A stretch of 53,568 nucleotides of DNA. It comes from Nitrospirota bacterium. GTDB taxonomy: Bacteria; Nitrospirota; Thermodesulfovibrionia; Thermodesulfovibrionales; SM23-35. A model generated the notes under the pieces. That model worked only from the letters and a program-made list of their open reading frames with translations. It was not told where the DNA came from and did no database searches. Within the stretch, counting starts at the first letter, position 1. The number at the start of each line of letters is the position of its first letter. This document shows positions 37,188 to 47,500 of this stretch, in pieces. The position numbers and the translations under genes are program-made. Where the stretch lies: the NCBI GenBank assembly GCA_013388435.1, contig JACAFE010000022.1, forward strand, positions 1 to 53,568, written 5' to 3'.

Positions 37188-40100
37188 TTATTTCTTCAGC
37201 CAGTGCATGATTCTGGAATAAACAGAAAAGAGTGGTTTGTTTTCTATTTCTACTACAGCACCTGTTGTTAGCTGAATTTTCTTTCTGATCTGCTCTTTTT
37301 GCTTCTGCGTTCCTGCAGTTAGAATAGCCTCACCATATGCAGGTGCGCCACTTCCTATCTTAATGTTACTTTTAATAATAATTTCAGAGCTACCATTTTC
37401 GGCTATCGCATCCGGCGAAAGTATGGCTATATTTGAAGGAGCAATACCGGTGTTATACTCAAGAGCATAAAGATAGGAACTTCCGCCATATGAACAAATA
37501 TCTGATTCAGGCTCATAACTTACAAAGTCTGCAAGACCTCCATAAAGCATCGGGCGTGAAATAATTCTCTGGCCTGCTGGAAGATATATTTTCCACCCAT
37601 TCTTCGGCTCAGAATGTCTTCCTGAAACAAGCTTTACCGCTGAAGGCATTTTCTTTACTACAAATCTCTTCGCTGAAGGATCATAAATGCAAACCTCTTT
37701 TCTATCTAAAACCTCGACACGTGTTTTATCATTAGTTGTATCAATAAAATTATCTTCACTAAAAGTCTTACCGATATCTTTAAAACCAATAAAAATCTGC
37801 TGTGATTTATCTTTTTCATCAATATCGCCATAATACTTTCCCGAACCAGCATAAACCCATATATCTCCTTTTGCATCTTTGACAGCGACAGGTGATGCTG
37901 TAAAAGGATAGTCTCCTATAAAAAGAACAGAACATGCCCCATTATGAGAAATATCGCTCCATGATATGTTCTTTTGAGAACCTGTTACTTCTATCATTTT
38001 TTCGATATCAAGACCGAATATATTTCCTTTCCATTTGTTTGATGTTCTGTATGACGTCCCAAAATATATTTTTTCCGACGTATAATTCATATCAGCATCT
38101 ATTGATGAAATGTCGCTTACAATATGATTTACTCCTCCGTAATCCAATGAGATTTTTTTTATGAGTTCACCTGAATAAAGATCAAGTATATACAAATAAC
38201 CTTTTTTACTTCTCCCTATGTCAATACTTGCTTTAGGTAAAATATCTGACCCGGAACCAAAAACAACAAACCATTTCCCGTTTCTATTCATTTCACCTAT
38301 TCTTACAATCGCGGGCATGCTTGTTGTATAGCCAAGGTCTGTGTCACTGAATTCCCATAAAGGCATTGGTTTTTCAGGATTTGTTATATCTATCGCAAAA
38401 TAAGAAGAAAAACCTGTATTCAATGCTTTATCGGTTTGCATATTCAGAAATTTACAATCATATTCTGCCGAGCCTCCAAATCTCATACCACCTATAAGTA
38501 TTGACCTCCAGCTTCCTTTTGTTTTTTCCGCATATTCACCTCCGGAAATACTTGCGTCAACAATCTTTACAGACAGATCAACATAAGGTATATGGCAGTA
38601 ATATGGATTTGCAAGATATTTGAGGTAAGGAAATGCATTATAAGGAATGAATGCCCATATCTCTTCCCCAATATCTCCATGATCCTCCTCGCCAAAATTG
38701 AAAGCCCTTTTAAATACTGCTTTGACATTATTTAAGAGTCCTGAATTCTGAAGGTATCCTGCTCTGAAAGCATGGAGCATACCATCATTTGAGCCTGCAA
38801 AGATAACTGAGAAACTCTTGCTATAATTATCATCAGAAATAAATTCAAAATATGAAAAATCTCCATACTCTGTATGAAATGCATTCACAGGTCCTGCATG
38901 AAATAATTTTGGAGAAGAATTCACTATATCACCAAGTTTCCAGACACCTCTGTTTCCATCAATATAAACTCTTCTATCTCTGAACAAAGGATTCCTTTTC
39001 GTTCCACAACTTTTACCTTCAGAATTGAAAGTTTCAAGACACTCACCTCTAACATATTTTATTATTGAATCAGCGGTGTAAAACCGTTCGGGAAAAAGGG
39101 AATCCTTCATCCCGCTATTCATTTCAGTGTTGAAAAATACTGTACCTGAACCTGAAATAATTTTATTTTCACCCCTTATTATATTTGAGGAAGTATAAAT
39201 AACTCTTTCAGAAGGACTTTTTTTGAAAAGCTGTCTGCCTGCTTCCCAGATAGCTTTAACTTCTTCCAGACTTTTTGGCTGCCCGCTTTCAGAGGGGCAG
39301 CCGATCCCCTCTATATCCGTAGAAAACAATGAAACAGATGAGTTCAGGTCTTCAGAATTGTAACGAACTATTTTATCCTGATCCAGAATCAATTTAAAAT
39401 CATTTGAAGTATCTTCTCTGATGTTTTTATCAGGATCAAGCCAAAGGCTTTGCAAATATCCAAGCCATCTTAATTCATTAGAGCTGTCATACCTGAGAGG
39501 TGAATAAAATGCCTGATAAATTCCTCCTGCTTTATCCTCTCCGTTAGTTAAAATTGTAACCGCTGTTCCTGAAGCAAAACCTATAGCAATATCCTGTATA
39601 ATACTTTCTATTGAAGCTAAAAAATCTTCTGTATCAGAAGCCTCAAAATATGTATCCGGCATATTGTCTTCATTCATATCCCATTCTGATTCATCGGGTT
39701 TATTATTTTGATTTATATCTAAAAATCCTCCATTCCTTGCAACTTCTTTTAAAAAATTTTTACCGGTTTCTGTTCCTGCAATATGAATACTGTAGAAAAT
39801 TATATTCTGCATACCTTTAATATCTTTTCTTATATCGCCTACATGGCTTTCTCTTATCAAATTATTCAAATTGTATATATAATCTGTTGCATCGCCACTT
39901 CCTGCCACAACTACAATATTCTTTCTGCAATGCACAGATGAAGAAGGGTCTTTCCTGCATGAACAATTACTGCATTCATTCTTAAAATAATCAATTGACT
40001 TCTGGATTGCACTATAAAGCGGAGACTCTATCCATTTCTTATCAGGTAAAGAAATATTTTTATTAATAAATTCTGCTATACTTCCTGAATTCTCTGTACA

Positions 40101-40799
40101 ACAGGCAAATATTTTTGTTTGATTAGAAGAATAACTTATTATCCCAATCCTCGGGCTTCCATTATCCCAGATTCCATCGTGGTCAGAATCCGCGAGATTC
40201 TGTATGACTCCAATATTTTTAACAGCTCCATATTCCTGCAAAGATATCACAACAGGCACGCCTTCAGGGTATGTTTCAGGCAATTTGCAACTTCCTTCAT
40301 TTGAAATAATCAAATTACCTTCATCATTTATTTTAAAAATGCAGCCCAGAAAAGAAGTTGTTGTTTTTTCATTCGCCTGATTTATTCCCTTCAATTTTTT
40401 TCTTGAAGAAGGCTCGGGTGTTCCCAATCCACCTATTAAAACTTTCATCATAATATCATATCTGCTCATTGTTGCCCAGTTAAGAAGACTGCCAGGATAT
40501 GGTCCTTTATCAGGATATTCACATTTTTCAGCCTCATAAAATCCTGAAGAAGATGCGCAATATTTCTTATCATATTCGAAGTAACCCGAATAATTATATG
40601 CTTTCTCTGAAATATACTCGCCCATATAAAAAGGCTGAAGCATTGAAGAAGAATTATCAATAATAAACATTATGTTAGGCGGCACAGAACGGGTTACATA
40701 AGGCGGCGAAATACAATAATCCCTCATGGATTGCGTATATAAAACAGAAGGAATCAAACCAAGCAATAAAATAATGAATATAATTTTAACTTTATCCAT
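37188..40799 (-). CDS. pilY1: PilY1-like type IV pilus tip/adhesin protein with VWA-like N-terminus
   Basis: VPPNIMFIIDNSSSMLQPFY; C-terminal DNYSKSFSVIFAGSNDGMLHAFRAG...EEIWAFIPYNAFPYLKYL; located with minor pilins. Confidence 0.92.
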   Translation of the reverse strand: MDKVKIIFIILLLGLIPSVLYTQSMRDYCISPPYVTRSVPPNIMFIIDNSSSMLQPFYMGEYISEKAYNYSGYFEYDKKYCASSSGFYEAEKCEYPDKGPYPGSLLNWATMSRYDIMMKVLIGGLGTPEPSSRKKLKGINQANEKTTTSFLGCIFKINDEGNLIISNEGSCKLPETYPEGVPVVISLQEYGAVKNIGVIQNLADSDHDGIWDNGSPRIGIISYSSNQTKIFACCTENSGSIAEFINKNISLPDKKWIESPLYSAIQKSIDYFKNECSNCSCRKDPSSSVHCRKNIVVVAGSGDATDYIYNLNNLIRESHVGDIRKDIKGMQNIIFYSIHIAGTETGKNFLKEVARNGGFLDINQNNKPDESEWDMNEDNMPDTYFEASDTEDFLASIESIIQDIAIGFASGTAVTILTNGEDKAGGIYQAFYSPLRYDSSNELRWLGYLQSLWLDPDKNIREDTSNDFKLILDQDKIVRYNSEDLNSSVSLFSTDIEGIGCPSESGQPKSLEEVKAIWEAGRQLFKKSPSERVIYTSSNIIRGENKIISGSGTVFFNTEMNSGMKDSLFPERFYTADSIIKYVRGECLETFNSEGKSCGTKRNPLFRDRRVYIDGNRGVWKLGDIVNSSPKLFHAGPVNAFHTEYGDFSYFEFISDDNYSKSFSVIFAGSNDGMLHAFRAGYLQNSGLLNNVKAVFKRAFNFGEEDHGDIGEEIWAFIPYNAFPYLKYLANPYYCHIPYVDLSVKIVDASISGGEYAEKTKGSWRSILIGGMRFGGSAEYDCKFLNMQTDKALNTGFSSYFAIDITNPEKPMPLWEFSDTDLGYTTSMPAIVRIGEMNRNGKWFVVFGSGSDILPKASIDIGRSKKGYLYILDLYSGELIKKISLDYGGVNHIVSDISSIDADMNYTSEKIYFGTSYRTSNKWKGNIFGLDIEKMIEVTGSQKNISWSDISHNGACSVLFIGDYPFTASPVAVKDAKGDIWVYAGSGKYYGDIDEKDKSQQIFIGFKDIGKTFSEDNFIDTTNDKTRVEVLDRKEVCIYDPSAKRFVVKKMPSAVKLVSGRHSEPKNGWKIYLPAGQRIISRPMLYGGLADFVSYEPESDICSYGGSSYLYALEYNTGIAPSNIAILSPDAIAENGSSEIIIKSNIKIGSGAPAYGEAILTAGTQKQKEQIRKKIQLTTGAVVEIENKPLFSVYSRIMHWLKK

Positions 40800-40885
40800 C
40801 GTTCAGTTTTATAAAGTAAAATTAACCCAAAAAAATGCAATTTATAAATAATACAGATGTTGCAAAATCTTTTTTATAACAACCC

Positions 40886-41009
40886 CCTTAAAAAAGGGGG
40901 AACATGGCAAAAAGCAAATAGCGTTTGTTGCGTTCATTGCGTTATAGCGTTTAATATACAACCCTTAATCCTCCTTAAAAAAGGGGGAACATGGCAAAAA
41001 GCAAATAGC
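40886..41009. repeat. Direct repeat pair CCTTAAAAAAGGGGGAACATGGCAAAAAGCAAATAGC (40886-40922 and 40973-41009)
   Basis: 37-bp identical copies, 87-bp spacing. Confidence 0.85.
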
Positions 41010-41039
41010 TTATAGTAAACAACTAATAACATAATCATA

Positions 41040-41207
41040 TGGCGATAGCTCAATTTATGAAACAAAATCACGGGTCTATTTTTACTGAGGCTGAAGTCGA
41101 AGCGTAAGCCTCAGAGATAAAATATGCGACTGCATTAAAATATAAAAATAAAGCCATGTTCTTGTAATAAGTTAGTTTATTTTGTTTCATAAATTGAGAT
41201 ATTGCCA
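41040..41207. repeat. MITE-like core, 168 bp, 29-bp near-perfect terminal inverted repeats
   Basis: TGGCGATAGCTCAATTTATGAAACAAAAT / ATTTTGTTTCATAAATTGAGATATTGCCA. Confidence 0.85.
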
Positions 41208-41316
41208 GATATCCTGTTTTCATAAAATCATCGGGTTTACCCGCCTCAGATGGATTTATCCGCCTTTGGCGGACAAAATAAATTTTTAAGCAATGTCTTC
41301 ATTATTCAGTTTAAAG

Positions 41317-41823
41317 TTAATTTACATACCTATACAAAACTGTTGTCTCTGCTCTGGTAGCATCAGGTCCTGCAACAACAGTGTTTATTCTGTAAAAAAC
41401 CGATGAGCCTTTGCTCTTTGCAAAATCCAAATCAGAGCCAGGCGACTGAATTGAGTAAAGTCTTCTAACTGTTATATCTGCATGATATGGTTTAAATATC
41501 TCTATGCCAGGAAGAATCAAGGTTACCGTACAATCTTTATTGCCTTCTATAACGGATTTAACGAGACAGGATGAATGATCAGAAAAAGGCAAATCTTCAA
41601 TTCTGTCGCCCAACATTACAAGGTTTATTGCATTTTCCATTAATTGAACTGCTCCATCTGCTGCTTCTTCTGCTGTAGAATATCTTTTGCCAGCACCTGC
41701 AATTCCAGTTGATATTACAAGGAAATAGATAGTGCCTGATATTAGCAACATTACCACAAGGCTTATGATTAATGCAGTCACAAGTGCTATTCCATTTTCA
41801 TTTAAAAAATTAAATCTTTTCAT
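41317..41823 (-). CDS. PilX-like minor pilin
   Basis: MKRFNFLNENGIALVTALIISLVVMLLISGTIYFLVI prepilin motif. Confidence 0.78.
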   Translation of the reverse strand: MKRFNFLNENGIALVTALIISLVVMLLISGTIYFLVISTGIAGAGKRYSTAEEAADGAVQLMENAINLVMLGDRIEDLPFSDHSSCLVKSVIEGNKDCTVTLILPGIEIFKPYHADITVRRLYSIQSPGSDLDFAKSKGSSVFYRINTVVAGPDATRAETTVLYRYVN

Positions 41824-42854
41824 TAAAGATTTCTCGGAGTTACACTGAAAGAAATTAATCTCCAATTGTAATTTTTCTGCTCACTTCGAAGTGTTACGTA
41901 TCTGCCCGAATTATTTAATTTTTCTCCAACATATATTTTCCACGGGGAATCAGGTTCATCAGGATTTTTGTAAACATAACCAGAGTCATAATTGCCTTTT
42001 TGTACCAGTAAATAAACTTTTATCTGTTTGATTCTTTGCTTGAGAGTTTTTGTATCGTACTTGTTCGATATGATTTCACCATTTTCCGGTTCCCAATGGT
42101 CAATAATTCCGTCATCATCCTCATCGAGTCCTATCGCCACCTGAAAATCTTTCACACAGCTAAGCAAAGGTCTTCTAACTGAAGGCGGAGGAGGGTCGCT
42201 GTCTTTACTTTCTGCTCTTAAAAGACTATATGTTCCTGGAGCACATCTTGAAGGTGATGTCCCGCCAAGGAGATATTGAACTGAATAATAAGGTATTTTT
42301 GCATCTTCGGAATGGATACCATAAACCAAAGTGCCATCTTCATATGAAGAAGGGCTTTCTTTCGGATATTTAAATACTGCTTTTCCGTCACTGTCAATGA
42401 GTTTGCGGCTGACAGGTTCAATAAAAATTACAATATCATTTTTATTTATGTTTTCCCTTGCATCATTCCATTTATATAATTTTAAGAAATTTGCATTTTC
42501 TACATAAGACCATGCCTGAGATGCTCTCGAAAATATCCCAATTGCAGTTCCTCTTAAAGTTAGAATATCAAAATCATTTTTTGCACTCTCATTTATCAGT
42601 TCAATAGGTCTGGGATCATAATTTAAATTTCCATAATCATCGGCAATTCCATAACCAGCCATCATTATATCCCTTGATATAATATCTTTAACAATCGTCA
42701 ATTCTGAATCTGATTCAGCTATGCAATATTGCCTCGTTGTGTGTTTGACAAGCGCGGAATAGACACTAAAAATAGAACCCATTGCAAGTGAAAATATAGC
42801 GAGTGTAATAAGAAGTTCAGTAAGAGAAAAACCATTTTTACTGCTTAGCTTCAA
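41823..42854 (-). CDS. PilW-like minor pilin
   Basis: MKLSSKNGFSLTELLITLAIFSLAMGSIFSVY prepilin motif; long variable domain. Confidence 0.83.
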   Translation of the reverse strand: MKLSSKNGFSLTELLITLAIFSLAMGSIFSVYSALVKHTTRQYCIAESDSELTIVKDIISRDIMMAGYGIADDYGNLNYDPRPIELINESAKNDFDILTLRGTAIGIFSRASQAWSYVENANFLKLYKWNDARENINKNDIVIFIEPVSRKLIDSDGKAVFKYPKESPSSYEDGTLVYGIHSEDAKIPYYSVQYLLGGTSPSRCAPGTYSLLRAESKDSDPPPPSVRRPLLSCVKDFQVAIGLDEDDDGIIDHWEPENGEIISNKYDTKTLKQRIKQIKVYLLVQKGNYDSGYVYKNPDEPDSPWKIYVGEKLNNSGRYVTLRSEQKNYNWRLISFSVTPRNL

Positions 42855-43330
42855 ACCCTGCTCCTGTAAATTACAGATTGTGTTGAATGAGAAACTCCAT
42901 TATGTATATAAGATGTTGTAATAGTTATCTGTATAGCAGTATTGAATATTTTTGTATCCCATATAATATTAAATTTTTTCTTGAATGTATTTATTGTCTG
43001 TTCGGGATAAGGATATTGTTTATAAGAATTTTCATTTACGCCAAGACATTTATTGTTACTATCGTAAATATAAGAACTATTATAATTTGGTGCTTCAGGA
43101 TCCAGAGTTATTCCACAAGTTGAAATTTCATTATAAGGGACACTCATTAATGTTTCCGCTGTTTGGGTGTTCAATCTTGATGCAGTATTTTGCATCTCAT
43201 TTTCAAGACTTATATTGATTGCGCTTGCCATAACTGCTGATAAAGCAAGAAATGAAATTAAAATAATTACAAAAGCAATCATCATCTCAACAAGTGAAAA
43301 ACCGCTACTGTTCAAGACAATCCTTTCCAT
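42851..43330 (-). CDS. PilV-like minor pilin
   Basis: MERIVLNSSGFSLVEMMIAFVIILISFLAL; start at 43330 overlaps the upstream gene end. Confidence 0.8.
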   Translation of the reverse strand: MERIVLNSSGFSLVEMMIAFVIILISFLALSAVMASAINISLENEMQNTASRLNTQTAETLMSVPYNEISTCGITLDPEAPNYNSSYIYDSNNKCLGVNENSYKQYPYPEQTINTFKKKFNIIWDTKIFNTAIQITITTSYIHNGVSHSTQSVIYRSRV

Positions 43331-43916
43331 TCCATAGTCCTTCTCTAATTCTGGTAAAAGCAATGCTTATACATTTTTTTGTGGCTTCATTATCAATTAA
43401 ACTTTCTACAACCATTGTCATCATTTGAAAGGCTCCTGAAGGTTGTCTCGGAATTCCGCGATTGTCGAATATAAGAACGTTGTCATGAGGATTAATAAGA
43501 CTATCTTTTTCTTTTATTTGAATCCTTAAAGTATCTGATATTTGTTTTTTCTTCAATTCAGTTTCACCATTTAAAGGTGCTTCCTCATCGACTCCGCTAT
43601 AGAACAAATCCTGATTTTTATCATTAACTCTGAATAAATAGTAGGTATTAGAATCCTGAAATCTTATTCCATATCCTCTCATATATGGGAAATTTACATC
43701 ATGATTTCGGGTCATGGAAGAATACCTAAGATTAATCATGTCACCGTATAACTCTCTTGAGAAACTTCTTATTTTGTCTTCACTAATAAAGCTGTTGCTT
43801 ATTGTTGCAACAAATAATACAATACTTACAATTGCAAGTGAAATCATTAATTCAAGAAGAGATTTCCCTTTATTTTCAAATAATACAAATAATAACGTAT
43901 TATTAATTCTCATCAT
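43305..43916 (-). CDS. GspH/FimT-like minor pilin
   Basis: NKGKSLLELMISLAIVSIVLFVATISNSF prepilin motif; first gene of the minor-pilin operon. Confidence 0.8.
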   Translation of the reverse strand: MMRINNTLLFVLFENKGKSLLELMISLAIVSIVLFVATISNSFISEDKIRSFSRELYGDMINLRYSSMTRNHDVNFPYMRGYGIRFQDSNTYYLFRVNDKNQDLFYSGVDEEAPLNGETELKKKQISDTLRIQIKEKDSLINPHDNVLIFDNRGIPRQPSGAFQMMTMVVESLIDNEATKKCISIAFTRIREGLWNGKDCLEQ

Positions 43917-43949
43917 TCTTTACATTTTGGAGACTTAAGAATTGCAGAT

Positions 43950-43978
43950 AATATAATCAGTTGCTATATTTTAGTCAA
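43950..43978 (-). promoter_or_regulatory. Putative sigma-70 promoter of the minor pilin operon
   Basis: On the minus strand TTGACT-N17-TATATT, upstream of the fimT-like start. Confidence 0.6.
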
Positions 43979-44104
43979 GATTTTTTATCTCTCGTTCCAG
44001 CATCTATTTGCACTATTTTTATTTTATCTGGTGCTGAAAAAATACCTTGAATTTGTTATATCTCTCGCAAAATTATTTCGTTGAGCTTAGCACATGAAAT
44101 TCTA

Positions 44105-44345
44105 TTGAAATAATGCAGATGTTACCTTGAAATTTAAAAAAGGTTAAAGGCTTAAGTCTGCAGGCTGAATAATGAGTGATCTTCGCTACTGATTAAAAAA
44201 GACCCGTGATTTTGTTTCATAAATTGAATTATTCCCATTTTATTATGTTATTAGTTGTTTACTACGAACCATAATCTCTTCGTTATTTGCTAAATTCCCC
44301 CTTTGTTAAGGGGGTCAGGGGGTTGTATATTCCTTTTTTATACAA
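44105..44345. repeat. Mosaic intergenic repeat element, copy 4 (MITE half and GGGGGTT module in inverse orientation)
   Basis: TTGAAATAATGCAGATGTTacctTGAAATTTAAAAAAGG; GACCCGTGATTTTGTTTCATAAATTGAATTATTCCCA; AAGGGGGTCAGGGGGTTGTATATTCC. Confidence 0.7.
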
Positions 44346-44508
44346 TTTTCTTTATAATTAGAAAAAAAAAGTTTTGCGTTAAGGATTTATTAATTGTTTA
44401 AAATCTTTTTACTCAACAAAGGAGATTGAAGAAAAGTTTAATCAGGATAATTTATTAACTTTTAAATATTAACATTATTAGTGAATTATCTTAAAAACGG
44501 AGGCTGTT

Positions 44509-47500
44509 ATGAAAAAAATTTATTATGTTTTTATTTTACTCACCTTAATGTTTTTTATCATAAATCCATCATTAGGACATTCCGCTCCTGTACCATCGGT
44601 GAGTCTTGATGTTCCTTCACAGCCATTTATTGGACAGAACTTTAATTTCACTGCCACATTTGATAATACATCAGCAACTGACACGGGTTATGGACCTTTT
44701 ATAGATTTAATTTTTCCTTTAATTGGAGCTGATGGTGATGATGGTATTGATTTCTTAGGAGCCTCCTATCTTGGAATACCTTTAAGTGCTGGTGACATAA
44801 TTGTGAAGACTTTTCCTTCAACTGGAAGCGGATGTCCTTTGGGGTTAAGACCTGTTACTCACCCTTTTGCGGTTGATAATACCGGAGCTCCTTTAATAGT
44901 TTGTGGAACTCCTGGGAATAAACTTGTAGTCCTTCGCCTTCCGTTCGGTTCATTCACCCCTGACCAGCCTTTAGCTGCTCTTACAATAAACGCTTCTATA
45001 AGTAATCTCGCAGATTTGAATGTGCCTCTTACAATCAAATCCCGTGCTGGTTTTCAATTTGGCGCAAATGCTGTCTATGACCCTGCAACAGACCCGACTA
45101 TTTTAGGTCCTAATGCAGGGGATTCTTCAACAAACAGCAATAACTGGAGTGTTTCTGCTACAACAACTCCTCGGCTTCTTACGTTAACTAAAGCATATAA
45201 TGGACCTGAAGATGAAACAGCTACAGGACGAAATTATCCAAGACAATACACTATCACAGTTAATATAGCCCCGGGGCAGACTATCACAAATCTTGATATT
45301 ATTGACAATCTGCCTGAAAATATGCAGTTTATTGGTGTTATAAGCACAAATCCTGCCGCAGTATGCGGGACGCAACCAAGTACATCTACACCAGGCGGGA
45401 CGCTTATATGTACTTTTGCATCAGTTACTAATTCTGCTTCAGTTACATTCAATTATTATATTCCTTTACTTGATGCTTCAAACAATCGTGTTATAGACCC
45501 TTCAACTGGAGATGATGTGTTATCCAATAACAATGCTTCTGCAGTTGGTGACTGGACACCTATTGATACTCGTGATGCAGGAGGAACAGATAATGCTGTT
45601 GCAGACCCTGCTGGTTACGAGCATGTTCTTAATGATAAATCAATTGCTATTCAAAAAAGCGTGGCTAATATAACCGATGCTACTAACTCACCTGGAGATA
45701 CTCTTGAATACACTCTTACTTTTCAGATATCAGATTACTTTGCATTTGACGGGATTAATGTAACTGATATTATCTCGGATGGACAGCATTTTGATAGTTC
45801 ATTCACACCAACCATGGAAGTTAATGGAAATCCCTCGCCAGCTAACGATTCATCAGGAAATATGAATATAACAAATTACAAAGTTACATGCAATTATACC
45901 GGAGGGCCTGGTACAGAATGCAACGTTAATGATTCTTCTCCTGATGACGGAACTTCCAAAATTGAATTTAATGTTTCAGGAGAACTTATAAGCCGCTCAC
46001 AACCTTCAAGGCTTGTTGGCGGTTGCATTAATCCTTCAGCAGGTGGTTCAGAACCTCCTGATTGTTCTATATATAATGATGGACCTACCACTGTAACTAT
46101 AAAATTCAGAACCATAATTCAGGAAGCATATACAAACATTAGTGGTGACTTAAGTGTTGATCAGGGAGATTCATTAAATGATGATGTTACTGTAAATGCA
46201 GAAGTTTTAAATAACGGGACACTTGGACATCAGGACCCAATTCAACTTGAAGAAGATGGAAGTTCTGCGGATGTAAGCATTGATACCGGTCATGTAGTTA
46301 AAACAATCTATGCGATTAATGGAACTGCCTGCAGTCCGCAGCCATGCACTAATGTTAGAGTAAAGCCCGGAGATACAGTAACGTACCGTATCAAATATAC
46401 TATGCCAACCAGTGATGTTGAAAATTTGCATTTTCATGACTATCTGCCACTGCCTATTTTTCACGCCTCAGAAGTCACAACATTTAATGACATAATAGAT
46501 GCAACAGCACCTGCTGCAGGGAATGCAAAATTTGGTCCTGATGATACTTTTCGCACTTATTCAGGTATAGTACCTGTATTAACTAATGATACTGTCTCAA
46601 ACAGTCTTCTTTTTACTTATGGAAATTATGATGATACGAGAAATCAGACAAATACGGTTGATATATTATTTACTGTGACAGTATCAAATGACCCTTTTGC
46701 CGATGGTCTATATCTAACTAATCAGGTAAGAGCGCATGAATCAAATTCTCAAAACGATTCAACTGAAGGTGATTCAATAATTCAGATACTTCTTACCGAA
46801 CCTCAGTTAAATATACGCAAAGGAATAATATCAACAAGCAATTCTTCAGGAACATATTCTCCAACTGGACGTGTACCTTCAAACATAACTGTTTCTGCAC
46901 CTGGAAGCAGTTGCCCAAGGCTTTCAGGTTCCGGAATGCCTGTTAACTCTTCTAATCTTGGCACTACATTTAATAGTAATCTTTCAAATGTTGATGCCGG
47001 CGATCTTGTAACTTTTGCGATTGTAATTGAAAATACAGGAAGAAGTGTTGATGGAGCCTTTGACATCAAGATTCGTGACACATTGCCTGCGGGATTTTCT
47101 ATTCCCTCAGGAGGAGCAGGTTTAAACCTTTGTGTTACTGATGGAACAGGAGCGCCAATAAGTTATACAAACATAGGCACTGGTCTTTTTGACGCTTCCG
47201 GAGGAATTGAACTTACAGACCCCGGACCAACAAATCCTTCACCAGGCGCACTTGACAATGGGAGGGATTCTAATGATGTTATTATAACAACAGGAAGAAA
47301 TATTGCTATTATCACATTTGACCTTCAGATTGATTCAACTGTAACTCCAAGACAGGTTATTACAAACACCGCAACCTTATTTAATTATTCAAACAGAGAA
47401 GGTGGAGATAATTTTGTTCCCGGTGGAATAAGTGATAATGCAACGGTTACTATTTCTTCTCCTTCAATGAGTAAAACAATTACATATGTAACACCATATG

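Larger units (their letters stand above)
40850..41290. repeat. Mosaic intergenic repeat element, copy 3, between pilX and pilY1
   Basis: ATACAGATGTTGCAAAAT end module, two 37-bp direct repeats, GCGTTT module, complete MITE-like core. Confidence 0.7.
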
